Source of the DNA: Acinetobacter sp. ANC 4470
GTDB taxonomy: Bacteria > Pseudomonadota > Gammaproteobacteria > Pseudomonadales > Moraxellaceae
Direction of reading: 5' to 3'
NCBI RefSeq assembly: GCF_002135335.1
Contig: NZ_NEGC01000001.1
Coordinates: forward strand, 620,001 to 684,000
Length of the DNA: 64,000 nucleotides
Part shown: one piece after another, positions 18,522 to 27,924 of the stretch
Position numbering within the stretch: position 1 is the first letter of the stretch
How the letters are laid out: each line of letters opens with the position of its first letter
The notes under the pieces: generated by a model
Database searches by the model: none
The model's input: the letters and a program-made list of their open reading frames with translations, nothing else
Told to the model about the DNA's origin: nothing
Position numbers and translations under genes: made by a program

Positions 18522-18806
18522 TTACTTCGGTGCATTCGGATGAGGCATATCAACCAGTTTACTGGTTAATTTACGGACTAGTGGCAAAAGAGCCAGAACA
18601 ATAGGGAAAGCAAAAGCCCAAGAAATCATCCAATTATGTAGCCATAAATTGATAAAACCATCAATCCAGCCCAAATTACGCAGCATATTAATAAAAGAAA
18701 TAATACCACTCATTAGATAAGATAAAATAAACGGCATCACCACCGTGGCCCATTTTGCAGGCAGTTTAGGAATATTGCCGATAATCATAGGGCGTTCAGG
18801 TTGCAT
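18522..18806 (-). CDS. DUF2798 small membrane protein
   Basis: The 94-residue protein has two hydrophobic helices, PFILSYLMSGIISFINML (about 27-44) and WMISWAFAFPIVLALLPLV (about 58-76), joined by a short loop. RKLTSKLVD follows the second helix. This is the DUF2798 layout. The function is unknown. The neighbours are a converging DUF445 gene and a divergent argS. Confidence 0.75.
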   Translation of the reverse strand: MQPERPMIIGNIPKLPAKWATVVMPFILSYLMSGIISFINMLRNLGWIDGFINLWLHNWMISWAFAFPIVLALLPLVRKLTSKLVDMPHPNAPK

Positions 18807-19002
18807 ATGCTCGACTCGGGTCTTTTTTGAAGTCCTCTAATATGCCACAAATCATGCTTTTCTGAATATTTTCCTTGTTTTACCCCCTTCTGCTCTCTAT
18901 AGACTGTCGGGCAAGTTTTATTCAATACAAATGGGTTTACCTAAAGACGGCAAAATTTGCTATATTCATTGTTTTTCCGCGACATTTATTTTTCGACTGA
19001 TT

Positions 19003-20793
19003 ATGAATACGGCAATCCAAGCAGCTCTCGAACATGCAGTGCAATCTCTTCAAGCTGAAGGTGTACTCCCATCCGACTTTAATAACAGTGGTAACTTAAC
19101 GCGAACCAAAGACCGAAGCCACGGTGACTTCGCGTCAAACATTGCAATGATTGGTTCTAAAGCTGCGGGTATGAAGCCTCGTGATCTCGCGGAAAAAATC
19201 CTCGTAAACCTTCCCGAAGTTGCCGATATCAGCAAAGCAGAAATTGCAGGGCCTGGCTTTATTAATTTCTTTTTAAATGCCGACCAACGCTTTGCTGTAC
19301 TGGATCAAATTCAAGCACAACAAGATCAATTCGGTCGCACTACAGCCAATGCTGAAAAACGCATCCAAGTAGAATTCGTTTCAGCTAACCCGACGTCAAG
19401 CCTACACGTAGGTCATGGTCGTGGCGCAGCTTACGGTATGACAGTCGCGACCTTGCTTGAAGCTACGGGTGCAAAAGTTGACCGTGAATATTATGTCAAT
19501 GATGCAGGTCGTCAAATGGACATCCTCGCAACATCGACTTATTTGCGTTACCTTGAGTTGACGGGTCAAGAATTAGTATTCCCAAAAAATGCCTATCAAG
19601 GCGATTACGTTAAAGACATTGCACAAAGTATTATCGACAAAGATGCCGACACATACGTACGCCCTGTTGCTGAAGTCTATCAAGATGTGCCTGAAGATGT
19701 ACAATATGAGGCAGAGCCTGATAGCGATGGCAACAAAGTTGTACTTTCAGGCGACAAAGAAAAACACATCGATGGTTTAATCTATAATTCACATCGTTTG
19801 ATTGGCGAAGGCTATCGTGTTTTCCATCAAGCCGCTTTAAAAGCCATTCTTGATGACATTAAAGATGACCTTGGCAAATTCGGTGTCACTTTCAATCAAT
19901 GGTTCAGTGAAGCAAGCTTGACTGAAAAAATTGATGAAGCACTGCAAATGCTAGATCAGCGTGGTTTCCTCTACGAAAAAGAAGGCAACATCTGGTTTAA
20001 ATCGACTGAATTCGGCGATGAAAAAGACCGTGTGGTGAAACGTCGTAATGGTCAAACCACGTACTTTGCCTCTGACATTGCCTACCACCTGAATAAATTA
20101 CAACGTGGTTATACCGACATTATTGATATTTGGGGTTCTGACCACCACGGCTATATTGCACGTGTCAAAGCAGCCATTGATGCGCTCGGTTATGATTCTA
20201 AAAAATTGACGGTTCTGCTTGTTCAGTTTGTTAGCCTATGGCGTAGCGGTGTGATGGTACAAATGTCATCGCGTTCAGGTCAGTTCGTGACTTTACGTGA
20301 CCTGCGTAAAGAAGTCGGCAATGATGCTGCTCGTTTTTATTACGTGATGCGTAAATCTGAACAGCACATTGACTTTGACCTTGATCTTGCTGTCTCACAA
20401 AGCAAAGATAATGCGGTGTATTACATTCAATATGCCCATGCACGTATTTGCCGCATGCTAGAAAAAGCAGCAGCGACAGATGTGAATTTTGATGCCGTAA
20501 ATGCACGTCAATTTGCAGCAAAACTTGATCTTGATGCTGAAACGGAAATTTTAGCCAAACTTGCCGCTTATCCTGAAATTGTGATTCGCGCAGCAAATAG
20601 CTATGAACCGCATCAAGTCGGTAATTATCTGAAAGAGTTAGCCGCATTATTCCACGGTTGGTATAATGAGCATAAAGTACTGGGTGATGATGCTGAACTT
20701 ACGCAAGCGCGTTTATTGCTTTCAGTAAACGTACAACAAGTGCTACGTAATGGTTTAGAATTATTAGGTGTATCCGCGCCTAAGAGCATGTAA
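19003..20793 (+). CDS. argS: Arginyl-tRNA synthetase
   Basis: ArgS charges tRNA-Arg with arginine in an ATP-dependent, tRNA-requiring reaction. The 596 residues carry the N-terminal Add-1 domain (DRSHGDFASNIAM), the class I HIGH-type signature as HVGHGRG, and the tRNA-binding end with HARICRMLEKA and a long C-terminal helical domain. The KMSKS position reads MVQMSSRSG, as is common for ArgS. I chose the ATG at 19003 because the upstream in-frame codon at 18931 would add 24 atypical residues. A SPOR-domain gene follows. Confidence 0.96.
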   Translation: MNTAIQAALEHAVQSLQAEGVLPSDFNNSGNLTRTKDRSHGDFASNIAMIGSKAAGMKPRDLAEKILVNLPEVADISKAEIAGPGFINFFLNADQRFAVLDQIQAQQDQFGRTTANAEKRIQVEFVSANPTSSLHVGHGRGAAYGMTVATLLEATGAKVDREYYVNDAGRQMDILATSTYLRYLELTGQELVFPKNAYQGDYVKDIAQSIIDKDADTYVRPVAEVYQDVPEDVQYEAEPDSDGNKVVLSGDKEKHIDGLIYNSHRLIGEGYRVFHQAALKAILDDIKDDLGKFGVTFNQWFSEASLTEKIDEALQMLDQRGFLYEKEGNIWFKSTEFGDEKDRVVKRRNGQTTYFASDIAYHLNKLQRGYTDIIDIWGSDHHGYIARVKAAIDALGYDSKKLTVLLVQFVSLWRSGVMVQMSSRSGQFVTLRDLRKEVGNDAARFYYVMRKSEQHIDFDLDLAVSQSKDNAVYYIQYAHARICRMLEKAAATDVNFDAVNARQFAAKLDLDAETEILAKLAAYPEIVIRAANSYEPHQVGNYLKELAALFHGWYNEHKVLGDDAELTQARLLLSVNVQQVLRNGLELLGVSAPKSM

Positions 20794-20968
20794 TATTTTA
20801 CATTGCTGTAAGATTAAGACAAAGTTCGGGTGAGCATACCAATATTGTTATGCTTACTAAATGATGGCTATTGTCGGCATCCATATGTGAAATCATACTT
20901 GGCATGGCTCCTATGTGAGCCATGCTTAAAGCACAACCAATTGAATATTAGAATAATGAGGTTCACAA

Positions 20969-21586
20969 GTGTTTGGAAAAACGCAGCGCGGTGTATCAGA
21001 GCGACCCAATAAGCCTAAAAAGCCATTGATTCCGACATGGCTCGGGACACTTGTGGTCATTTTACTCGTGTTGAGTTTTGCTGTGGCTTTAATGCTCTGG
21101 AAACCGTGGGAACCTGTTAAACCCAAAAATCAAATTAACTCTGAACATTACCAAGAAGACACCAATAAAGATTATCGTTTCTACGATTTATTGCCGCAAC
21201 AACAAGTCACGCCTATTCCTGAACAAGCTGTACCTGAAAGTAAGAATACAGAAACTGTGGTCATTGTTGAAGCACCAAAAACAGAACCGACTATTAATAA
21301 TCCAGCCACTGAACCTGGTCTTGAAGCATCGGAAGCGCCTGCACCTGTTGTGCATCAGCCCAGTTATATTCTTCAAGTCCGTAGCTATGCTGACCCAGAC
21401 AGTGCCGATACTCGACGCGCTGAAATTATTTTAAATGGTCTCTCTGCCGATGTGGTTAAATCAGTTGAAAATGGTCAAACTTGGTATCGTGTAATCTCTG
21501 GTCCTTATGACTCACCTGAAGCTGCGATCATGGCCCAGCAAACTTTACAACGCAGCGGTATCGATTCTATTGTGGTCAAACGCTAA
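20969..21586 (+). CDS. SPOR-domain cell-envelope protein
   Basis: The 205-residue bitopic protein has a short basic cytoplasmic end, one transmembrane helix (TWLGTLVVILLVLSFAVALML, about 25-45), a proline/glutamate-rich linker, and a C-terminal SPOR domain. That domain begins YILQVRSYADPDSADTRRAEI and ends GIDSIVVKR. SPOR domains bind denuded glycan strands at the division septum, as in FtsN. The position after argS is the one commonly held by an FtsN-like gene, but sequence does not prove it is FtsN. The start is a GTG preceded by GAGG. Confidence 0.85.
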   Translation: MFGKTQRGVSERPNKPKKPLIPTWLGTLVVILLVLSFAVALMLWKPWEPVKPKNQINSEHYQEDTNKDYRFYDLLPQQQVTPIPEQAVPESKNTETVVIVEAPKTEPTINNPATEPGLEASEAPAPVVHQPSYILQVRSYADPDSADTRRAEIILNGLSADVVKSVENGQTWYRVISGPYDSPEAAIMAQQTLQRSGIDSIVVKR

Positions 21587-21611
21587 TACAGAAAAAATTC
21601 TTATAGAATAT

Positions 21612-21641
21612 AAAAAAGAGCCTGATATCAGGCTCTTTTTT
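21612..21641. terminator. Perfectly symmetrical terminator
   Basis: AAAAAAGAGCCTGAT is followed directly by its own reverse complement, giving a hairpin with T-runs on both strands. It serves the SPOR gene and probably psd, whose stop is 70 bases further right. Confidence 0.88.
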
Positions 21642-21710
21642 ATTCAGATCATCCCCCTCAATCCCCTTTGAAAAGATAAATTGAGAGGGATTTATTTGGA
21701 AGCATCCAAC

Positions 21711-22562
21711 TTAAACCGTATGTCCTAAAGCTTCACCCATTACCACAGCTGAATTGGCTTTGAATGTGGCATCCCATGCTATTTTATCTTGTTCAAATAA
21801 AATGACTGCGGTAGAACCTAAATAGAAACGCCCCAATTCTGCACCTTTTTCAAGGAATAAGTCGTGTTGATTGAGTTCCAAACGCCCTGTAGGCTTCACC
21901 TTGCCTGTTGCTACTGTTTCAATTCCAGCCACAATCATCGCACCGACTAAAACCACAGCCATACGACCCAATTCAGTATCAAATAAACACACCATGCGTT
22001 CATTGCGCGCAAATAAACCCGGAATATTTTCCGCAGTGGTTTGATTGACCGAAAATAACTCACCCGGCACATAAAGCGTTTCAGTTAACGTCCCTGCAAT
22101 AGGCATATGCACACGATGATAATCTTTAGGTGATAAATATACTGTTGCGAACTGACCATTTTTAAACGGTTCAGCCAATTGTGGATCGGCAATTAATTTT
22201 TCCACCGAAAAAGTTTGACCTTTCGCTTGGAAAATATCGCCATCTTCAATAGTACCCAATTGTGAAATGGCACCATCTGCTGGGGAAACGATGCTTTTGG
22301 GATCAGCATCAATCGCACGTACACCCTCTTTTAGTGAACGAGTGAAAAATTCATTAAATGATTTATATTTCAGTGCATTACTTTGTTCAGCAATCGACAT
22401 ATCAATACCATACTGAGCTTTAAAAGCCTGAATCACCGTATTTTTTACAATGGGGTTTTCACTGGCTGCAAGTTTGCCCACCACACGTGATAATTGATGT
22501 TGTGGCACAACACGTTGTGCTTGAATAAAAATTTGTTTTTTTAAACGTGATGTGAAGCTCAA
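21711..22562 (-). CDS. psd: Phosphatidylserine decarboxylase proenzyme
   Basis: Psd converts phosphatidylserine to phosphatidylethanolamine at the inner membrane. It cleaves itself at a serine to form a pyruvoyl cofactor. The 283 residues carry the cleavage motif LGST (in [13 protein letters not shown], about residues 247-259), [11 protein letters not shown] (about 91-101) and [14 protein letters not shown] (about 144-157) with the processing histidines. The start is TTG and overlaps the TGA stop of the upstream rhodanese gene, so the two are translationally coupled. Confidence 0.95.
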   Translation of the reverse strand: MSFTSRLKKQIFIQAQRVVPQHQLSRVVGKLAASENPIVKNTVIQAFKAQYGIDMSIAEQSNALKYKSFNEFFTRSLKEGVRAIDADPKSIVSPADGAISQLGTIEDGDIFQAKGQTFSVEKLIADPQLAEPFKNGQFATVYLSPKDYHRVHMPIAGTLTETLYVPGELFSVNQTTAENIPGLFARNERMVCLFDTELGRMAVVLVGAMIVAGIETVATGKVKPTGRLELNQHDLFLEKGAELGRFYLGSTAVILFEQDKIAWDATFKANSAVVMGEALGHTV

Positions 22563-23407
22563 GATGGTAACTCTCCGGTAATAATCGGACTATCGAGGCG
22601 GTTGCCCCATTCACTCCACGCACCATCATAAGCTTGAATATTCCAACCGAGTAATCGACCTAAAATATAGGCTAAACCTGAACGGTGATGTGACTGACAA
22701 TACACCACGACAGGTTCATTTAAATTGAATCCCAATTGTTCTAAGCGTTGTTGAGTGCGTTCTAAGGGATGCAATTTTAAATGATTTTCACGGTTAAGGG
22801 CAGTACTCCACTCAAAATGTCGAGCATTTGGAATATGACCACCGCGTCGCGCTGCAAGTCTAAGCCCCGTGTATTCATCTTCGGTGCGGCAATCCCAAAT
22901 TTGGATTTTATTGTTTTGCACCTTATCCAGCAGTTCTGGATATTCAATCCGATATTGATCAATGTTTATTTGATTAATTTCAAGCAAATTGTCGACAGGG
23001 GGTAATTTTTCCACTTCTGACGAGGTTGGGTAACCTGCAGCCAACCAAGCATGAATGCCACCATTGAGTAAGCTGGTATTTTTAAAACCTAAGCAATGTA
23101 AATTCCAAATTAAGCGCCCTGCCCATGCACCACCTTCATCGTCATAGACCACGACGTGATGCTCTGGAGAAATATTTAAATATTCAATCAGTGCTTTTAA
23201 TTCAGCTAGATCTGGCAGTAAGCCAGAAGCCTGCTCTTCTTGTCGAACTAACTGCTTGGGCTTAACATGAATTGCATGCGGAATGTGCAATTGATCATAA
23301 ACAGAACTTCGCGTTAAATCGACAATACGTAATTTATCATGACCCAAATAGGGTACAAGTTCTTCTGCTTCAATCAGCAGACCAAAATTAAATGTAGATA
23401 CAGTCAT
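22559..23407 (-). CDS. Tandem-rhodanese thiosulfate sulfurtransferase
   Basis: The 282-residue enzyme has two rhodanese domains. The N-terminal one (about 15-125) lacks an active cysteine, as usual. The C-terminal one has [11 protein letters not shown] (about residues 232-242), where cysteine is the sulfur carrier. The CQxHHRSG loop resembles Azotobacter RhdA more than E. coli SseA, which argues for thiosulfate over mercaptopyruvate as donor, by inference. It overlaps psd, an arrangement seen in related gammaproteobacteria. Confidence 0.88.
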   Translation of the reverse strand: MTVSTFNFGLLIEAEELVPYLGHDKLRIVDLTRSSVYDQLHIPHAIHVKPKQLVRQEEQASGLLPDLAELKALIEYLNISPEHHVVVYDDEGGAWAGRLIWNLHCLGFKNTSLLNGGIHAWLAAGYPTSSEVEKLPPVDNLLEINQINIDQYRIEYPELLDKVQNNKIQIWDCRTEDEYTGLRLAARRGGHIPNARHFEWSTALNRENHLKLHPLERTQQRLEQLGFNLNEPVVVYCQSHHRSGLAYILGRLLGWNIQAYDGAWSEWGNRLDSPIITGELPS

Positions 23408-23520
23408 ATTTTTCGGGTTTTATTTAGATCAATATCCCTGATCTTAGCACAAGTCATTTTCACTATTATTCTGATTTTTTGCATTCACTTAGCAAAAAAT
23501 CAGATATATAAAAATAACTT

Positions 23521-24726
23521 TTATTCAGTTTCAGTGATTTGGAACACCTGACGCAAATAAGCAAGGAAAGTGTCATTATCGGTCATGGTTTTTCCGGGAC
23601 TATCGGAAATTTTAGCCACCGATTGACCATTGCACTCGACCAGTTTCAACACAATATTCAAGGGCGTTTGTCCCATATCGTTGGTTAAGTTGGTGCCAAT
23701 ACCAAAACTCACTTGGAAACGATTTTTAAAATATTGATGTAAAGCCCATGCTTTTTCTAAGTTCAGCCCATCACTAAAGGTCAGCATCTTACTTTTGCTG
23801 TCGACTTTGAGTTTTTTATAATGTGCATAGGCCTTATCGCCCCATTCATAGGGATCGCCACTGTCATGACGCAGACCATCAAATAACTTTGCAAAATACA
23901 AATCAAAATCGCGTAAAAAGGCATCCATACCGACCACATCGGTCAACGCGATGCCTAAATCGCCACGATATTCTTGCACCCATGTTTCCAACGCTGCTTT
24001 TTGAAAATCGCGTAACCGTACATCTAGAGCTTGGAAAGCTTGGAGGAATTCATGTGCCATGGTTCCAATCGGGGTTAGACCCAACTCTTTAGCAATCATG
24101 ACATTACTTGTGCCACGGAAAATATCAGGCGCAGCTTGATTAAAGGCTTCAATCACATGTTTTTGCCAGTCATAGCTATAACGACGGCGTGTGCCAAAGT
24201 CGGACACTAAAAAGGGTGGATCATTCGGGTTTTGTTCTTGTTGATATTGATTCAACAGCACCATTTTAGCCTGTAAACGGCGTTCGCCTTCAGCCAAAAC
24301 ATCATCACTACGAATACGGCGGAAATACAACTCATTGACAATGGCGAGGACAAAAATTTCAAACATCATCGCTTGAACCATCGGGCCTTCAACCCAAATA
24401 TCCAAACGACCTTCTGGATCAATACTGGCTTGAATAAAACGACGCTTCAGTTGGAATAATTCTAAATAATCAACAAAGTCACTTTTGATAAAACGTAAAC
24501 TACGGAGATAAAGCAGCTCATCCTCTTTAAACTTCAACTGACATAAATAATCCAACTGCTCATTCAAATCATCCAAAATATCCGTCAGTGGATAAACTGT
24601 ATCTTCCAAATTACGGCAACGGAAATGATAAACACTATGCGTTTGAGGAAACTTATGTAATACCACTTGCAGCATTGTGAATTTGTACAAGTCGGTATCA
24701 AGTAAAGATTGAATGATTGGTTGCAT
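23521..24726 (-). CDS. pncB: Nicotinate phosphoribosyltransferase
   Basis: PncB joins nicotinate and phosphoribosyl pyrophosphate, with ATP hydrolysis, to give nicotinate mononucleotide in NAD salvage. The 401 residues begin [27 protein letters not shown], the usual family start. The phosphorylated histidine lies in [11 protein letters not shown], and [13 protein letters not shown] is the substrate loop. I chose the ATG at 24726; a GTG at 24756 would extend it by ten residues without support. PncA, which supplies nicotinate, is at 31606-32229, and de novo NadC is at 44341-45186. Confidence 0.95.
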   Translation of the reverse strand: MQPIIQSLLDTDLYKFTMLQVVLHKFPQTHSVYHFRCRNLEDTVYPLTDILDDLNEQLDYLCQLKFKEDELLYLRSLRFIKSDFVDYLELFQLKRRFIQASIDPEGRLDIWVEGPMVQAMMFEIFVLAIVNELYFRRIRSDDVLAEGERRLQAKMVLLNQYQQEQNPNDPPFLVSDFGTRRRYSYDWQKHVIEAFNQAAPDIFRGTSNVMIAKELGLTPIGTMAHEFLQAFQALDVRLRDFQKAALETWVQEYRGDLGIALTDVVGMDAFLRDFDLYFAKLFDGLRHDSGDPYEWGDKAYAHYKKLKVDSKSKMLTFSDGLNLEKAWALHQYFKNRFQVSFGIGTNLTNDMGQTPLNIVLKLVECNGQSVAKISDSPGKTMTDNDTFLAYLRQVFQITETE

Positions 24727-25059
24727 AGCAGACCCACTAAGAAGTTCTTTTATCACGATAAAAAGTTAATTTACCCTTGCAAACCCAAAAGATGTGAATT
24801 ATCAGATTTTTATCATTTTAACAAAAAATGAGTGATTGAATCATAAACGGAGGATCTTTTTTGCCCAACTCAAAACATTAACATATTATTACCATATAAT
24901 GATTATTAAATATTTTTTCATTCACTAGTATTGCAATAAAATTATTTATTCATTAACATAATTTACAATAAAAATAGTATCTTATTGGCAATCCACGCAA
25001 TAAATTCGACTGTTTTATTTATGTTCAAATCCATAAATTATGTAAAAAGGAATTGCACC
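24727..25059. promoter_or_regulatory. Divergent spacer between pncB and the roadblock gene
   Basis: These 333 bases are very AT-rich and hold the promoters of both genes. Several TTATTA/TAATGA-type stretches occur near 24890-24920, but no well-formed operator could be defined. An in-frame codon at 24985 is an unlikely start for the downstream gene. Confidence 0.4.
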
Positions 25060-25416
25060 ATGGCTAAAATAAGCCTAGACAAACTGAATGACATTGATGG
25101 TTTCGTGGTTGCCGCACTTGTAGACAGTTCAAGCGGTCTAGCACTTGCAACTATCGGTTCAAGTGTTGATTTAGAGCTTGCTGCTGCTGGAAATACAGAA
25201 GTTCTTCGCTCAAAACGTAAAGTGGCTAAAGCACTTAATCTGAATGATCGAATTGAAGATCTTTTAATTACACTGGGTAAACAATATCATTTGTTACGTC
25301 CATTAGATCGCAATGAAGACCTTTTCCTGTATTTGATTTTAGATCGTCAAAAAGCAAATCTAGCAATGGCACGTCATGAATTAAAAACATTTGAGAAAGA
25401 ATTAGATTTTTCTTAA
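25060..25416 (+). CDS. Roadblock/LC7-type protein
   Basis: The 118-residue protein looks like a single roadblock/LC7 domain. It has [28 protein letters not shown] at the start, alternating strands [15 protein letters not shown] and [26 protein letters not shown], and a final helix. These domains form dimers and often regulate small GTPases (MglB with MglA), but no GTPase gene is nearby. AAAGGAATTGCACC supports the ATG at 25060. It is a single-gene unit with its own terminator. The function is unknown. Confidence 0.72.
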   Translation: MAKISLDKLNDIDGFVVAALVDSSSGLALATIGSSVDLELAAAGNTEVLRSKRKVAKALNLNDRIEDLLITLGKQYHLLRPLDRNEDLFLYLILDRQKANLAMARHELKTFEKELDFS

Positions 25417-25425
25417 GTTAGACAT

Positions 25426-25465
25426 AAAAAAACTGTCATAGCATAGTTCTAGGACAGTTTTTTTT
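25426..25465 (+). terminator. Roadblock gene terminator
   Basis: AAACTGTC and GACAGTTT pair around a 15-base loop and are followed by a run of eight T. Confidence 0.82.
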
Positions 25466-25550
25466 CATTTCTCGATTAGCACTGCGCTGACTCAGCTCAT
25501 TTAAAATAAAATCAATCTAGCGAAACCATTATAAAATGGCCTCATAAAAT

Positions 25551-25751
25551 CTATTCATCTTTTGTTGATTTATCTAAATTGGACGAATTCATTTTTGTCG
25601 CATATTCCACGCCATATGTATTTAAATACTCACGAATCAGTTGTCGCACGACTTGTGATGGCTTTAAGTCTTGTCGATAACATAATTCTTCAAATGCTTG
25701 TTTTTTAACTGGATCAATCAAAATCGTCAATCTTGCGGTTTTATTTTCCAT
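25551..25751 (-). CDS. Ribbon-helix-helix (CopG/Arc-like) DNA-binding protein
   Basis: The 66-residue protein starts MENKTARLTILIDPVKKQAFEE, giving the DNA-reading beta strand TARLTILID. Two helices follow (KKQAFEELCYRQ and KPSQVVRQLIREYL). This is the ribbon-helix-helix plan of CopG, Arc and antitoxin regulators. The C-terminal 20 residues are polar. No toxin gene is adjacent, so it is more likely a stand-alone repressor. Directly upstream lie four TTATCA repeats, mostly 11 bases apart, which are probably its own operator. I chose the ATG at 25751; an earlier codon at 25778 overlaps the repeats. Confidence 0.72.
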   Translation of the reverse strand: MENKTARLTILIDPVKKQAFEELCYRQDLKPSQVVRQLIREYLNTYGVEYATKMNSSNLDKSTKDE

Positions 25752-25771
25752 ACGTTTTATCCACTGAAAAG

Positions 25772-25812
25772 TTATCATATTATTATCATATTATTATCAT
25801 TAAATATTATCA
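25772..25812. repeat. Iteron-like TTATCA repeats, candidate operator
   Basis: TTATCATATTA occurs twice in tandem at 25772-25782 and 25783-25793. TTATCATTA follows at 25794, and a fourth TTATCA lies at 25807. The 11-base spacing of the first three is close to one helical turn. They end 20 bases upstream of the ATG of the ribbon-helix-helix gene. Confidence 0.7.
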
Positions 25813-26022
25813 AGCCATGCTCTTTTAAATCGCCGATTTTTAAACCTATTTATTTTAATGCATGTCTGCAAAGTTATCACGATCAGGAATACAGACAAAT
25901 CCTTATTTAAAGTAAGCCTTTATTATCTCGATCACTTTAACATAAAATAGTGCGATCCAAGCTTTTTATAAGTCGCTTTGTTAAACTGATTCAAAGTTAA
26001 ATTTAACATGTGAATACAGAAT

Positions 26023-26463
26023 ATGCGGGCATTATTACAAAGAGTTCTAGAAGCCAAAGTCGTGGTAGAAGGTGAAACTACAGGACAAATCGGCAAAGGG
26101 ATTTTAGTTTTTTTGGGCTTAGGTAAAGATGATACTTTGGAAAAAGGCAAAAAGCTGATTGATAAAATTTTAAAATATCGTTTTTTTGATGATGAACAAG
26201 GCAAGATGGGCTGGAATGTCGCTCAAGCTGGTGGCGGATTATTATTGGTTTCTCAATTCACCTTAATGGCACAAACACAGAAAGGCTTACGTCCTGACTT
26301 TGGACCAGCAATGCTGCCCAGTGAAGCCAAAGCTTTATATGAGCAACTGGTTGCTTATACTCAAAGCCAATTTGAACATGTACAAACCGGTATTTTTGCA
26401 GCCGACATGAAAGTACATTTGGTCAATGATGGACCTGTGACTTTCAATTTAGAAGTTGAATAA
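26023..26463 (+). CDS. dtd: D-aminoacyl-tRNA deacylase
   Basis: Dtd hydrolyses D-aminoacyl-tRNA and glycyl-tRNA-Ala, protecting translation from wrong chirality. The 146 residues match the family exactly. They begin MRALLQRVLEAKVVV. The SQFTL motif is in LVSQFTLMAQTQKG (about 76-89), and the Gly-cisPro motif is in VNDGPVTF (about 136-143). Both catalytic and chirality-checking elements are intact. The gene is monocistronic. Confidence 0.95.
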   Translation: MRALLQRVLEAKVVVEGETTGQIGKGILVFLGLGKDDTLEKGKKLIDKILKYRFFDDEQGKMGWNVAQAGGGLLLVSQFTLMAQTQKGLRPDFGPAMLPSEAKALYEQLVAYTQSQFEHVQTGIFAADMKVHLVNDGPVTFNLEVE

Positions 26464-26485
26464 ACGGTCGAATCAATGAGAAATT

Positions 26486-26520
26486 AAAAAGCCCTGAAAT
26501 GTGATCATTCAGAGCTTTTT
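26486..26520. terminator. Bidirectional terminator (dtd / SCP2 gene)
   Basis: AAAAAGC-CTGAA and TTCAG-AGCTTTTT pair with one mismatched position, giving T-runs on both strands between converging genes. Confidence 0.78.
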
Positions 26521-26546
26521 AATTCATTTGAGAATCTAAGATTTAA

Positions 26547-27026
26547 TTATTTACCCGTTTTTTCACGAATAAATGAACGCACCAATTTCACTTTTTCTTT
26601 GATTGGTTTTGGTAATTTAGGTGGAATCAATTTCGCGACCTTATTAAACCAAACCAAAAGGCCAAAATCGCCTTCCATTTTAATGCTGCCATTTTGCATA
26701 CCAGTCATGAAAGCGGTCGGATCACCTTTCATTAAAGTTTTTACACCTTGTTCACTGTCTGCAAATTGCAAAACAAAGTCGGCTTTTTCAGCATCACCAG
26801 ATACGGTGTCAATTTGCCCATTGTTTACGATAATTTGACGTGCAACACCCAAATCGGTACCAATTTGAATACGAAATTGACGTTCATGAACCAGCTCAAT
26901 AAATTTTGGGCTTGTACGCGCCAGCTGCTTCATGCGCAAAGCTAAGCCCGCCACTAACAAATCAAGCGGATCCGTGCTGACATCGACCAGTGGTAATTTT
27001 ACGACAGGAATCGAAGAAAGTTTCAT
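26547..27026 (-). CDS. SCP2 sterol-binding-domain protein
   Basis: The 159-residue soluble protein has an SCP2-like lipid-binding domain. The core strands are visible in FRIQIGTDLGVARQIIVNNGQI (about 50-71) and ADFVLQFADSEQGVKTLMKGDPTAFMTGMQNGSIKMEGD (about 82-120). A basic proline-rich C-terminal helix follows. Relatives such as UbiJ and UbiT hold ubiquinone intermediates, but assignment to either is not justified here. It is likely monocistronic. Confidence 0.78.
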   Translation of the reverse strand: MKLSSIPVVKLPLVDVSTDPLDLLVAGLALRMKQLARTSPKFIELVHERQFRIQIGTDLGVARQIIVNNGQIDTVSGDAEKADFVLQFADSEQGVKTLMKGDPTAFMTGMQNGSIKMEGDFGLLVWFNKVAKLIPPKLPKPIKEKVKLVRSFIREKTGK

Positions 27027-27121
27027 GACATTTAAGCCTATTGTAATTGTTGGAAAATTGACGGCTTATCCTAACATAAGTTGTGTTTTTTGAAGTAAGG
27101 CTTTGTATAACAATAATGCAC

Positions 27122-27153
27122 AAAAAAAGAGGTGCCTTCGACACCTCTTTTTT
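27122..27153 (-). terminator. Terminator of the small membrane protein gene
   Basis: AAAAAAAGAGGTG and CACCTCTTTTTT flank a short loop, with a T-run on the minus strand. It lies 23 bases past the stop of the gene at 27176-27511. Confidence 0.83.
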
Positions 27154-27175
27154 AATATTTTTTAGATCTGTCGCT

Positions 27176-27511
27176 TTAACGGCTCGAGCATTGCTGTTGG
27201 TCATCTTCGTACACGGGGGTATGTTCAATACAACGACGTTTGACTAAAGCACGTTCTGCACGGCGGTCTTCCCGCAATAACAACATCGTCACAATCAGCA
27301 TCGCTGACATGATCGCGGTGAGATAACTATAAGTTATGGGTAATTCAAACACCATTTGTGTACTGAAGCGGACGATTTCAATCAACCCCCAAAACAGCAT
27401 CCCTGCGAACATAAAGCTTAACAAACGACGATAAGGTGAGAAGAAAACAGCTATTAACGCAGCCGCAATAAAGCTTAAGCCCACAATGGTTGCTAAATTT
27501 GCTGTGACCAT
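27176..27511 (-). CDS. Small hypothetical inner-membrane protein
   Basis: I do not recognise a family for this 111-residue protein. It has about three hydrophobic helices: ATIVGLSFIAAALIAVFF (about 8-25), LLSFMFAGMLFWGLIEIV (about 30-47) and YLTAIMSAMLIVTMLLL (about 63-79). A charged cytoplasmic tail, REDRRAERALVKRR, then leads to two cysteines and glutamines. GGAGG lies 6 bases upstream of the ATG. It has its own terminator and a long AT-rich leader, so it is a real single-gene unit. Confidence 0.65.
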   Translation of the reverse strand: MVTANLATIVGLSFIAAALIAVFFSPYRRLLSFMFAGMLFWGLIEIVRFSTQMVFELPITYSYLTAIMSAMLIVTMLLLREDRRAERALVKRRCIEHTPVYEDDQQQCSSR

Positions 27512-27877
27512 AAAAACCTCCGTCTAAGATCCAATTTGGACATTTAAGTTTTGCCTAAACCAGATCCCCGATGACCGTTAAATAAATGATGGAATATATT
27601 TATATCAATTTCTTATGCAGTCATTATGCGGAGTTTTTACAAGAAAAAAAGTCTTGTATTTTTATAAAGCGACACACCTTGTCGCAATATTATTTTGTCA
27701 TTACATTTTTTTGTTTTTAACTTTTTCTAGAAGTGAGATAGGCTCGGACTTGCCGTGTCATTACAAAAAAACCATGCATTTAAAGTCTTAAAAAAATATT
27801 TTTTCAGAACGGATTGAACGGTGTTTTTATCAACAACCCAAATCAACCGTTCATCGTTTTTTAGCTATTTTTGTCAC
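27512..27877. other. AT-rich spacer before serB terminator
   Basis: No gene is evident in this stretch between the small membrane protein and serB, both transcribed leftward. It contains poly-T and poly-A tracts and an 8-base inverted repeat, TGAACGGT at 27815 and ACCGTTCA near 27846. The promoter of the membrane protein gene must lie at its left end. Confidence 0.4.
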
Positions 27878-27907
27878 AAAAAAACGCGACATTGCTGTCG
27901 CGTTTTG
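27878..27907 (-). terminator. serB terminator
   Basis: AAAACGCGAC, a short loop and GTCGCGTTTT form a GC-rich stem with a T-run on the minus strand, just past the serB stop. Confidence 0.83.
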
Positions 27908-27924
27908 TCAATAAATTTCAATAT

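Noticed and set aside
25551..25751. Ribbon-helix-helix gene as the antitoxin of a toxin-antitoxin pair
   Set aside because: No open frame of toxin size adjoins it on the same strand within several hundred bases.
25772..25812. Tandem repeats considered as a CRISPR fragment or replication iterons
   Set aside because: Units are 11 bases with no spacers, and the site lies right upstream of a DNA-binding protein gene, so an operator is simpler.
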